From: CAISIP01 sp038326025 | GTDB lineage: Bacteria > Pseudomonadota > Gammaproteobacteria > Burkholderiales > Burkholderiaceae_C | Length of the DNA stretch: 6,069 nt | Assembly: GCA_038326025.1 (NCBI GenBank) | Contig: JBBQJP010000134.1 | Location: forward strand, 1-6,069 | Direction of reading: 5' to 3' | In this document: piece after piece, positions 1 through 6,069 of the stretch | Layout of the letters: the number at the start of each line of letters is the position of its first letter | Numbering within the stretch: position 1 is the first letter of the stretch | Position numbers and translations under genes: made by a program | Notes under the pieces: model-generated | Told to the model about the DNA's origin: nothing | Databases searched by the model: none | Seen by the model: the letters and a program-made list of their open reading frames with translations, nothing else

Positions 1-426
1 GGCGACCTTTTCAAGAGCTACGGCCGGACCGTGACCGAGGCCGACATCGTCATGTTCACCTGTTTCGCCGGTCTGAAGCTGCCGATCTTCATCAACGAGG
101 AATTCGCCAGGAAGCACACCTCCTTCGGCGGTCGCATTTGCCCGGGCCTTATGACAGCCACACTGGCCGCGGGCATGATGGAGGAAATTCTCGGCCCGGC
201 GACGATCGCCGCGCTGGAGCTCAGCAACTTCAAATTTACCGTTCCCGTGCGCCCCGGCGACACGCTGCGCGCCGAGATCACGGTGGAAGGCAAGAAGAAC
301 CTGTCGGACGGCAAGCGCGGCGTGATGGACGGCCGGGTGCGCGTATACAACCAGCGGGCCGAGCAGGTACTGGAGTTCACCGAGAAGCTGATGATGAGGC
401 GCGGGTCGGTCGAAGACTTGGTGTAA
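1..426 (+). CDS. MaoC-like hot-dog fold hydratase/dehydratase, 5' end missing
   Basis: The frame is open from base 1 to a TAA at 424-426, giving 141 visible residues; the true start lies left of the window. A GTG at 31 is an internal Val codon, because family similarity continues upstream of it (GDLFKSYGRTVTEAD). The pattern GRTVTEAD, then FAG..PIFINEEFA, FGGRICPG and a later VRPGDTLRAEITV is typical of MaoC-type enoyl-CoA hydratases, which hydrate 2-enoyl-CoA to 3-hydroxyacyl-CoA in the cytoplasm. In active members the central motif reads G-D-x-N-P-L-H; here visible residues 24-30 read GLKLPIF, so the catalytic Asp and His positions are Leu and Phe. The AHG near GGRI is CPG instead. I infer either a non-catalytic partner subunit, as HadA is to HadB in mycobacterial dehydratases, or a different reaction. 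The family call is firm; the activity is open. The gene converges with the ligase gene at 475-2682. Confidence 0.85.
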   Translation, partial: GDLFKSYGRTVTEADIVMFTCFAGLKLPIFINEEFARKHTSFGGRICPGLMTATLAAGMMEEILGPATIAALELSNFKFTVPVRPGDTLRAEITVEGKKNLSDGKRGVMDGRVRVYNQRAEQVLEFTEKLMMRRGSVEDLV

Positions 427-433
427 ACCTGCC

Positions 434-482
434 GCGCCACACCCGCATCAGAGGTGTGGCGCCTGCCTGATGCATCAGGCAG
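434..482. terminator. Bidirectional double-dyad terminator between convergent genes
   Basis: Two inverted repeats lie back to back between the convergent stop codons. The first has perfect 10-base arms, GCGCCACACC (434-443) and GGTGTGGCGC (453-462), with a 9-base loop. The second, 463-482, is a perfect 20-base palindrome centred on TGCA, and it contains the minus-strand ligase stop codon (475-477). Neither is followed by a strong T run in either direction, so intrinsic termination may be weak or helped by Rho. The placement is what one expects for a shared terminator. Confidence 0.6.
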
Positions 483-2682
483 CATCTGCCCGCGGCACGA
501 TCAGCGCATCCAGCGCAAGCGCACCGTGACCACGCGGCAGCACCAGGAAGGGGTTGATGTCGATGCTCTCGATCGCATCCACATGCCGGGCCGCATAAAC
601 CGATAGCCGCGCGATGGCCTCGGCCAGCGCGACTTCGTCGGACGGCGGCTGGCCGCGCAGACCGGTCAGCAGGACGCGGCCCCTCACCTCGTCGATCATC
701 CTGCGCGCTTCATCAACGCCAAACGGCGCGATCCGGAACGAGACGTCCTTGAACGCCTCGACGAAAATACCCCCCAATCCGAACATCACCACCGCGCCGA
801 AAACCGGGTCACGCGTGACACCCAGTATCGTCTCGACGCCCGTGGGCGCCATGCGTGCCACGACCACGCCGTCGATCCGGGCCAGAGGCGCGTGGGTCCG
901 GGCGCGGTGCATCAGTGTGCGGAACGCGTCACACACCTGTGCTTCGTCCTTCAGGCCGATCAGAACGCCGCCGATTTCGCTTTTGTGCGCGATGTCGATC
1001 GAGGCAATCTTCAGCACCACTGGAAACCCGAGTTCGGCGGCGCAGCGCGCGGCGTCGGCTTCGCTGGCGGCGATGCGTTCGTCCACCACCGGGATGCCGG
1101 CGCTGGCCAGAATACGCTTGGCGTCGACCTCGTTGAGATGGCGCGCAGGTGGCGCCAATGCCGCGTCGGGAATGGCCGGCGGGGCAAGCCAGGTCTTCGC
1201 GCGCTCCGCCTCGCGCGCGAAGCGCACCAGCGCACTGGCGGCGCGCACGGCGCGTGTCGGTTCGTCGAACAGCATCACGCCGGCCGTTTCGTACAGTCGG
1301 CGGACTTCGGGCGTGGCTAGCATCGACATGATCACGGTGCGGTCAGGGAAGCGCTGCAGCACCAGTTTCAGTTGGTCGAGCAGGCGCGCGCTGAGATCAT
1401 GCACCTGACCCACGCTCGACAGGAACGCGACGATCACGTCGTAACCCCCCTCCGCAAGCATGAGCTGGAAATTGCGCTCGAACAGCGTGAGGTCGTTGAC
1501 GAGTTGCGCCGTCATGTCGACCGGATTGCGCGGACCCGCGAACGGCAGGATTTCCTTGAGCCTGCGCTGCGCATCCGGCGGCATGGGAGCAACGTCCAGC
1601 CCGCAATCGGCGGCAACATCGGCCATCAAGGCGCCGACGCCGCCCGAGACGGTCAACAGGCCCAGGCGGTTGCCGTTGGGGGGGTGACGCGACAGGGAGC
1701 AGGCGTAGGCCACGTCGAACAGTTCGTCGATCGTGCGTGCGCGATACACGCCGTACTGCCGGAACAGTCCGTCGTAGACTTGATCCGACCCGGCAAGCGA
1801 TGCGGTGTGCGACGCCGTGGCATGGGCCCCGGCTTCGGAACTGCCGACTTTCATCAGCACGATGCGCTTGCCGCGTTCACGTGCCAGCGCCAGAGCCGCC
1901 ACCAGCCGGTTCTTGTCGGTGGCGGACTCGATATATCCGACGATGACATCGGTGTCGTCATCCTGTGCGTAGTGATTGACGCAATCGGCGAAATCGACAT
2001 CGCATTGGTTGCCGGTCGTGATCCACAGGTTGAGCCCGAGACCGCGTTGGCGGATCAGTGACAGGCAGTAACCGCCAAAGGCTCCGCTCTGGCTGACCAG
2101 GCTGATCCGCCCGGCCACCAGTGCCGGATTGCCAGAAGACGCAAGGTTTGTTGCGTCTATTGCCCCCTGCCGGGACATATGCCCGACCTGGGACGGTGGT
2201 ACGGTGAAAGATCCGGCGGCGCTGGGTGTGAAGGTTCCCAACACGCGGCGGCGAACGTTGATGACGCCCATGCAGTTGGGTCCGACGACGCGCATGCCGG
2301 TGCGCTGCGCCAGTGCGCTGATCTGTTGCTGCCATTCGACGCCGGCGCCGCCAACCTCGGCGAAGCCCGAGCTCAATACGACGGCGCCGCGGACGCCCTT
2401 GCGGGCGCAATCTTCCAGCGCCGCCAGAACACCGGAAGCGGGAACGGCGACGATCGCCATATCGACCGGACCCGGCACCGCCGATACGCTGGCGAAGGCT
2501 GGCAGGCCCTGGATGTGATCCGACTTGGGGTTGATCGGATACAGCGGTCCGTCAAAGCCGCTGCTCTTGAGGAAATCGAGCGGCCGGCCACCGATTTTGG
2601 TGGGGTCAGACGAGGCACCGTAGATGGCGATCGCGCCCGGATTGAACAGCGGGTTCAGCGGTGCCCGGGGACTTGAACTCAT
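475..2682 (-). CDS. ADP-forming acyl-CoA synthetase (acetate--CoA ligase family), single-chain
   Basis: A 735-residue protein joining a carboxylic acid to CoA with ATP, releasing ADP and phosphate. Domains in order: N-terminal CoA-binding Rossmann domain (about 8-145, with GAIAIYGAS and GPNCMG), two succinyl-CoA-ligase-like domains (about 190-330 and 338-490), and a C-terminal ATP-grasp domain (about 515-735). This is the single-chain alpha-beta order seen in relatives such as feruloyl-CoA synthetase FerA. Visible catalytic features are SQSGAFGG (197-204), Glu252 in YIES, the expected phosphorylated His292 in SHTASLAGSD, the second histidine His566 in IAHKSEIGG, and DINPF (708-712) for metal binding. 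The frame continues upstream to 2937, but those residues are Arg/Pro-rich, unlike the family, and overlap the dehydrogenase gene. The ATG at 2680-2682 begins just before the CoA-binding domain; its Shine-Dalgarno is weak (GAG, 6 bases upstream). About 30 extra residues seem to lie between NCMG and SQSG. Substrate unknown. Confidence 0.9.
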   Translation of the reverse strand: MSSSPRAPLNPLFNPGAIAIYGASSDPTKIGGRPLDFLKSSGFDGPLYPINPKSDHIQGLPAFASVSAVPGPVDMAIVAVPASGVLAALEDCARKGVRGAVVLSSGFAEVGGAGVEWQQQISALAQRTGMRVVGPNCMGVINVRRRVLGTFTPSAAGSFTVPPSQVGHMSRQGAIDATNLASSGNPALVAGRISLVSQSGAFGGYCLSLIRQRGLGLNLWITTGNQCDVDFADCVNHYAQDDDTDVIVGYIESATDKNRLVAALALARERGKRIVLMKVGSSEAGAHATASHTASLAGSDQVYDGLFRQYGVYRARTIDELFDVAYACSLSRHPPNGNRLGLLTVSGGVGALMADVAADCGLDVAPMPPDAQRRLKEILPFAGPRNPVDMTAQLVNDLTLFERNFQLMLAEGGYDVIVAFLSSVGQVHDLSARLLDQLKLVLQRFPDRTVIMSMLATPEVRRLYETAGVMLFDEPTRAVRAASALVRFAREAERAKTWLAPPAIPDAALAPPARHLNEVDAKRILASAGIPVVDERIAASEADAARCAAELGFPVVLKIASIDIAHKSEIGGVLIGLKDEAQVCDAFRTLMHRARTHAPLARIDGVVVARMAPTGVETILGVTRDPVFGAVVMFGLGGIFVEAFKDVSFRIAPFGVDEARRMIDEVRGRVLLTGLRGQPPSDEVALAEAIARLSVYAARHVDAIESIDINPFLVLPRGHGALALDALIVPRADAA

Positions 2683-2779
2683 GTCTTGCTCGGACTGCCG
2701 CAGCGGGCGCACAGTGGCTTCCCGTTCGACCGAGCGCTCCGCCGGAGGCCGCGGACGTGGTGAGATGGGGCGCACATGT
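2683..2779 (-). other. 97-base gap between dehydrogenase stop and ligase start
   Basis: This gap separates the TAG of the upstream dehydrogenase (2780-2782) from the ligase ATG (2680-2682) on the same strand. I see no T-tailed hairpin that would end transcription and no convincing promoter. Co-transcription of the two genes from the 3.6 kb region is therefore the simplest reading. A GTG at 2713-2715 is in frame with the ligase and is a possible alternative start adding 11 residues, but it has no better ribosome binding site. Confidence 0.4.
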
Positions 2780-3538
2780 CTAATGAATCGACATGCCGCC
2801 GTCGGCGCCGATGATCTGACCGGTGACGTAGCTCGCGCCGGTGGAGGCCAGGAAGACGAATACCGGCGCCAGTTCCTGGGGCTCGGCCCAACGCCCGAGC
2901 GGAATACGATCGAGGTAGCGTTCCTTGAATCGCTCATCAGTGCGGATGGTCTCCGTCATCGGTGTCGCAGCGCCGGGTGCAACGGCGTTGACGACGATGT
3001 TGTGGCGCGCCAACTCGCGCGCCGCGGATTTGGTGAATCCGATCAGTCCGGCCTTGGCCGATCCGTAATTGATCTGTCCGACGGTGCCCAGGATGCCGGC
3101 GCTGGACACGGTGTTGATGATCCAGCCCCGCTTGCGCTCGATCATGCCGCCCACGACCGCCTGCAGGCAGTTGAAGCTGCCGCCAAGGTGCACCCCGAGC
3201 ACCTGATCCCACTGGTGCTGGGTCATCTTGTGCAGCATGGCGGTGCGGGTGATGCCGGCATTGTTGACCAGCACATCCACCGGCCCGAGCTGTGTCACCA
3301 CCGTAGAGACCATGGCGTCGACCGCGGCACGATCGGATACGTCGCATTTCAGCGCGCTGGCGTTTCCGCCAGCGGCCCTGATCTCTTGCGCCACCTTTTC
3401 GGCACCTTCTGCATTCCAGTCGACGACCGCAACATTGGCGCCCTGGGCCGCGTAAGCGTGTGCGACGGCACTGCCTATGCCTTGGCCGGCGCCGGTGACT
3501 ATCGCGGTTTTTGCACCGAGTGCTTTTCCGTTGAACAT
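2780..3538 (-). CDS. Short-chain dehydrogenase/reductase, FabG-like (3-hydroxyacyl-CoA dehydrogenase type)
   Basis: A 252-residue classical short-chain dehydrogenase of normal length. It has the dinucleotide motif TGAGQGIG (15-22), NNAG (92-95), the catalytic Ser145, and Tyr158-x3-Lys162 in YGSAK. The conserved C-terminal pattern is also present (VNAVAPG, then LGRWAEPQELA, then YVTGQIIGADGG). Asp40 at the end of the second beta strand (VAVVDWN) favours NAD(H) over NADP(H). The usual fourth tetrad Asn is His117 (GVHLGGSF), a variant also seen in multifunctional beta-oxidation dehydrogenases, so this is not evidence of inactivity. The ATG at 3538 is chosen because AGGAG lies 8 bases upstream and the next residues (MFNGKALGAKTAIVTG) begin the fold. 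An in-frame ATG at 3580 would add 14 unlike-family residues. It is the first gene of a minus-strand pair with the ligase. I infer that it oxidises a 3-hydroxyacyl-CoA, though such enzymes have broad alcohol substrates. Confidence 0.9.
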   Translation of the reverse strand: MFNGKALGAKTAIVTGAGQGIGSAVAHAYAAQGANVAVVDWNAEGAEKVAQEIRAAGGNASALKCDVSDRAAVDAMVSTVVTQLGPVDVLVNNAGITRTAMLHKMTQHQWDQVLGVHLGGSFNCLQAVVGGMIERKRGWIINTVSSAGILGTVGQINYGSAKAGLIGFTKSAARELARHNIVVNAVAPGAATPMTETIRTDERFKERYLDRIPLGRWAEPQELAPVFVFLASTGASYVTGQIIGADGGMSIH

Positions 3539-3546
3539 ACCTGTAA

Positions 3547-3551
3547 CTCCT
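3547..3551 (-). promoter_or_regulatory. Ribosome binding site of the dehydrogenase gene
   Basis: AGGAG on the minus strand sits 8 bases before the ATG at 3538. It decides between this start and the in-frame ATG at 3580, which has no comparable site. Confidence 0.8.
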
Positions 3552-3575
3552 GGTTCGGCGTTGACAATTTCCCGA

Positions 3576-3604
3576 TTCATAGATCAAACATACGTTTGTT
3601 AGAA
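3576..3604 (-). promoter_or_regulatory. Candidate promoter of the dehydrogenase-ligase pair
   Basis: On the minus strand, TATGAA (3581-3576) is a 4-of-6 match to a -10 box. It lies 17 bases from TTCTAA (3604-3599), a 3-of-6 match to a -35 box. The start of transcription would fall near 3569, leaving a leader of about 30 bases with the AGGAG site. The matches are modest. The attraction is the position, with the operator-like dyad exactly filling the spacer. Confidence 0.35.
3585..3598. promoter_or_regulatory. CAAAC-N4-GTTTG operator-like dyad (PsrA/TetR type)
   Basis: Perfect 5-base arms, CAAAC (3585-3589) and GTTTG (3594-3598), flank the spacer ATAC. The form matches the G/CAAAC-N2-4-GTTTG/C consensus described for PsrA, a TetR-family fatty-acid-responsive repressor of Pseudomonas. 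It sits 46 bases upstream of the dehydrogenase ATG, between divergent genes for acyl-CoA metabolism. A bound repressor here could control one or both directions. No regulator gene is visible in the window, so the protein partner is inferred; another TetR regulator is equally possible. Confidence 0.55.
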
Positions 3605-3924
3605 TTAGAGCTTGCCACAAATTTCGCCGCCGCGCCACATTCGTAGCCAAACACTCAAATAACCATGACGGCAGGTGTTTTCGAAAGACTACGGGTGACC
3701 GATCTGTTGGCTTGGGAAGAAGTGCCGCCCACGGGCCACTTCTCGCAAAACCGATCAACCAGCATCGCTGGCGGCGAGATGGCGAGCGAGATCGCCGACT
3801 TTGGATTTTTCTCCCGGAGCGTTGGCCGCCGCCGGTCGGTTTTTCGCTGGCACCGGCCGGGTTGCTGCAGGTATTTGCGTAGATCGAGTTGCGCGAGGCC
3901 GTCAGTCGATGGGTCAGACGTGCC

Positions 3925-3931
3925 AAGAGGG
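3925..3931 (+). promoter_or_regulatory. Ribosome binding site of the fused acyl-CoA dehydrogenase
   Basis: AAGAGGG lies 8 bases before the ATG at 3940-3942. It supports this start over a TTG at 3889, the only other in-frame candidate I noticed after the upstream TAG at 3880. Confidence 0.7.
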
Positions 3932-3939
3932 ACACAAGC

Positions 3940-6069
3940 ATGATCGATTTGGGCGTAGGTGTTGATGATCACAGCGATGAACGACGCATGCTGCGCGACG
4001 CGGCGGCGACCTTTTTCGCCGCCGATGCGGAGGGCGCACGATTGCGCGAATGGCGCAACCGCATCCCCGGCTACGACCGCAAGCGTTGGCGCGCAATGGC
4101 CGCACTGGGCTGGACCGGAGTATGTCTGCCGGAGCGATATGGTGGCAGTGGCGGCAGCCTGGTGCAATTGGTGTTGTTGCTGGAGCAATGCGGCCGGGCG
4201 ATGGCGCCGGAGCCGCTGATCGCAGGCGCCGTGCTGCCGGCGGCAACGTTATTGCACGGAGGTAACGAGGAACTGCGTGAACGCTGGCTGCCGCGCCTGG
4301 CACGCGGCGAGTGTGTGCTGGCGCTGGCCTGGCAGGATCTTCCGCATAGTGGGCCGCCCGAATTTGCCGGGCCGCAGGCGCGGCCAACGGACGAGGGCTT
4401 CGTATTGACTGGCAGCCAGCGGTTCGTCTTCGCCGGCGAGGGTGTCGACGCGGTCATCGTCGCGGCGCGAACACCTTCGGGCATGGCATTGTTTCTGCTC
4501 GAATCGGGATGCGACGGCTTGTCGTGGCGCAGCCAATTGCGCGTGGACGGCGGATTTTCCTCGGAGTTGCTGCTCGATGAAGTTGCGGTATCGGCGGCAC
4601 ACATGGTGGCCGATGCCGGCTGCGCGGCGGCGGTTCTGCAGCGTGCCCTGGACGAAGCCCGGATAGCCACCAGTGCCGAACTGCTGGGTGTAATGGCACG
4701 GGCACTCGAAATCAGCGTGCAGTACATCCGGTTGCGCGAGCAATTCGGTCGCCCGGTGGGCAGCTTTCAAGCACTGCAGCACCGTGCGGCGGACCTGCTG
4801 ATTCAGGTTGAACTAAGCCGGGCTGTGGTATCGCAGTCGGCGGCACTTGCAGATTCCGGGGTCGACGCGCGCGCTCTTGCGGCGGCGGCCAGCCAGGCCA
4901 AGGCGCGCGCCTCGGACGCCTCGCTGAAGGTCACCAGGGGCTGCATCCAGCTGCACGGCGGGATCGGTTACACCGACGAATGCAACATCGGCCTGTACCT
5001 CAAGAAAGCCATGGTGCTGGCGACCTGGCTGGGGAACGCGTCCATGCACCGACGCCGCTATGGCGAACTGGCGCCGGCGGGTGGTGACGATGCGCCGCCG
5101 GAATTCGTTGCGCGGGGTGCTGCGCCGATCCTCGGCGACGATCTGCGGCGCTGGATCGCCGCGAACTACCCCGATGCCTGGCGTTTTCCGCCCAGCCGGA
5201 TGAGCCTGCGCGAAACGGCGACCTGGCACGCGAAGCTCAACAACAGGGGCTGGGTCGCGCCGCAATGGCCGGTTGAACATGGCGGCATGGGATTGAGCGC
5301 CTGGGAACAGGTCGCTTTCCAGTCGGAGTTTGACCGGCACGGCATCAACATCGCTCCCAACATGGGGGTCGTGATGTTGGGCCCGCTGCTTATCCGCTTC
5401 GGCAGTGACGCCCAGAAACGCGATGTCCTGCCAAAAATACTGACGGGAGAATTGCGCTGGTGTCAGGGTTACTCCGAGCCATCCGCGGGGTCGGACCTGG
5501 CCAATCTGCGTACCAGCGCGGAACTCGACGGCGAGCATTTCATCGTCAACGGTCAAAAAATATGGACCTCGTTCGCGCATGAAGCGGATCGGATTTTCCT
5601 GCTCGTGCGCACGGATCCGAAAGCCAAGAAGCAAAATGGCATCAGTTTCCTGCTGGCCGACATGCGATCACCTGGAATTACCGTCAAGCAAATCCGCAAT
5701 CTTGGTGGCAACTCGGAGTTCTGTGAGGTGTTTTTCGACAACGTTCGAGTGCCGAAGGACAACTTGGTCGGCGGGTTGAACCAGGGCTGGACAATGGCCA
5801 AATCGCTGCTCGGTTCCGAACGCATCACGATCGGCCACCCGCGTCTGGCCCGCGCACCGTTGATGCGCCTGCGCGAGCTGGCCGAAGCCTGCGGCGCGTT
5901 CGACGAACCGTCGTGGCGCGCCCGGTACGACGAATTGCGGCTGGATGTCGACGATCTCAACGCCGCGTTTCTGCGTTATGTCGATGTGCTGCGGACCGGA
6001 CGCGAACTCGGTCCGGAGGTATCGATCCTCAAGATCTGGGTGACCGAGACATTCCAGCGGGTAAGCGAC
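3940..6069 (+). CDS. Fused two-module acyl-CoA dehydrogenase (FadE34/ChsE3-like), 3' end missing
   Basis: One frame runs without a stop for 710 codons and leaves the window; perhaps 50-70 residues are missing, judged from module length. Module 1 (about 1-377) has the N-terminal helical domain (GWTGVCLPERYGGSGG), a degenerate middle domain, then REQFGRPVGSFQALQ (266-280) and QLHGGIGYTDE (337-347). It lacks the Glu normally before Gly in the C-terminal YEG-type motif (here WLGN, 363-366). Module 2 (from about 400) has WPVEHGGMG, a canonical middle domain with YSEPSAGSDLANLRTSA (511-527), NGQKIWTS (537-544) and VFFDNVRVP (597-605), and Glu627-Arg628 in GSERI. That is the helix G position of the catalytic base in isovaleryl-CoA dehydrogenase-type enzymes. 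Its later helices show no R.QFG motif. The modules look complementary, like the alpha and beta subunits of heteromeric steroid acyl-CoA dehydrogenases, so one FAD site per chain is inferred. Substrate inferred bulky or branched. Confidence 0.88.
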   Translation, partial: MIDLGVGVDDHSDERRMLRDAAATFFAADAEGARLREWRNRIPGYDRKRWRAMAALGWTGVCLPERYGGSGGSLVQLVLLLEQCGRAMAPEPLIAGAVLPAATLLHGGNEELRERWLPRLARGECVLALAWQDLPHSGPPEFAGPQARPTDEGFVLTGSQRFVFAGEGVDAVIVAARTPSGMALFLLESGCDGLSWRSQLRVDGGFSSELLLDEVAVSAAHMVADAGCAAAVLQRALDEARIATSAELLGVMARALEISVQYIRLREQFGRPVGSFQALQHRAADLLIQVELSRAVVSQSAALADSGVDARALAAAASQAKARASDASLKVTRGCIQLHGGIGYTDECNIGLYLKKAMVLATWLGNASMHRRRYGELAPAGGDDAPPEFVARGAAPILGDDLRRWIAANYPDAWRFPPSRMSLRETATWHAKLNNRGWVAPQWPVEHGGMGLSAWEQVAFQSEFDRHGINIAPNMGVVMLGPLLIRFGSDAQKRDVLPKILTGELRWCQGYSEPSAGSDLANLRTSAELDGEHFIVNGQKIWTSFAHEADRIFLLVRTDPKAKKQNGISFLLADMRSPGITVKQIRNLGGNSEFCEVFFDNVRVPKDNLVGGLNQGWTMAKSLLGSERITIGHPRLARAPLMRLRELAEACGAFDEPSWRARYDELRLDVDDLNAAFLRYVDVLRTGRELGPEVSILKIWVTETFQRVSD

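Larger units (their letters stand above)
3539..3939. other. Divergent intergenic region with no supported gene
   Basis: This 401-base stretch separates the minus-strand pair from the plus-strand dehydrogenase. Its first part (about 3560-3660) is clearly more AT-rich than the surroundings and holds the operator-like dyad. On the plus strand an exact TTGACA (3561-3566) could be a -35 box, but the hexamer 17 bases on (TCAAAC) is a poor -10. If used, it would give the plus-strand gene a leader of more than 300 bases. Within that leader are an AGAAGTG/CACTTCT inverted repeat (3718-3724 and 3737-3743) and a weak wobble-paired stem (3822-3839) followed by five T (3840-3844). A 92-codon plus frame (3665-3943) crosses it but has no ribosome binding site or family resemblance. 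I do not call a gene. Confidence 0.6.

Noticed and set aside
2683..2937. In-frame N-terminal extension of the ligase to an ATG at 2937, giving 820 residues
   Set aside because: The added 85 residues are Arg/Pro/Ser-rich, do not resemble the family, and overlap the well-supported 3' end of the dehydrogenase gene; the CoA-binding domain begins just after the ATG at 2682.
3539..3580. Dehydrogenase start at the ATG at 3580
   Set aside because: It adds 14 residues not typical of the family and lacks a ribosome binding site; the ATG at 3538 has AGGAG at 8 bases.
2624..3646. Long plus-strand frame opposite the dehydrogenase gene (340 codons)
   Set aside because: It is antisense to a clear dehydrogenase and the start of the ligase, has no recognisable motifs, and is expected by chance in GC-rich DNA.
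2937..3941. Second minus-strand frame (334 codons) across the dehydrogenase gene and the divergent region
   Set aside because: Its product is Arg/Gly/His-rich, typical of an out-of-frame reading, and it shares the strand with the real dehydrogenase frame.
3665..3943. 92-codon plus-strand frame ending in an ATGA overlap with the fused dehydrogenase
   Set aside because: There is no Shine-Dalgarno site, no recognisable domain, and a Ser/Arg/Cys-rich C-terminal part; kept only as a low-interest note about the leader.
5041..5140. Possibility that the two dehydrogenase modules are separate genes joined by a missed stop
   Set aside because: The frame runs through the 377-400 linker with no stop codon, and I found no Shine-Dalgarno plus start codon that would begin a separate second gene; fused enzymes of this type are known.
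3655..5634. Minus-strand frames opposite the fused dehydrogenase (for example 4071-4727, 4249-4782 and 4813-5634)
   Set aside because: The plus strand here encodes continuous, motif-rich acyl-CoA dehydrogenase sequence; the antisense products show low-complexity composition and no family features.

Overview
The window is GC-rich DNA (well above half G+C, with G/C-dominated third codon positions) from a bacterium. Gene style, Shine-Dalgarno sites and protein families suggest a member of the Pseudomonadota, but nothing here fixes the genus. It reads as a chromosomal catabolic locus for a carboxylic acid handled as its CoA thioester. I saw no mobile element, tRNA, rRNA or CRISPR array.

Layout from left to right. 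Positions 1-426 (+) hold the 3' part of a MaoC-like hot-dog hydratase whose usual catalytic Asp and His positions are hydrophobic. It converges on a minus-strand pair across a compact double-dyad terminator (434-482). The pair is transcribed right to left: an FabG-type short-chain dehydrogenase (2780-3538), then a single-chain ADP-forming acyl-CoA synthetase (475-2682). A 401-base divergent region (3539-3939) follows. It holds a CAAAC-N4-GTTTG dyad resembling the operator of PsrA-type TetR fatty-acid regulators, inside a candidate promoter for the minus-strand pair. From 3940 to the right edge (+) runs one uninterrupted reading frame of at least 710 codons. It encodes two acyl-CoA dehydrogenase modules fused head to tail, and it leaves the window before its stop codon.

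Together the genes supply most steps of a beta-oxidation turn: CoA activation (ADP-forming ligase), alpha,beta-dehydrogenation (fused dehydrogenase), hydration or a helper role in it (MaoC protein), and oxidation of the 3-hydroxy group (dehydrogenase). No thiolase or aldolase is visible. Double-module acyl-CoA dehydrogenases are known from steroid side-chain degradation (FadE34/ChsE3 of Mycobacterium tuberculosis), so a bulky or branched acyl substrate is a reasonable inference. The sequence alone does not identify the substrate.
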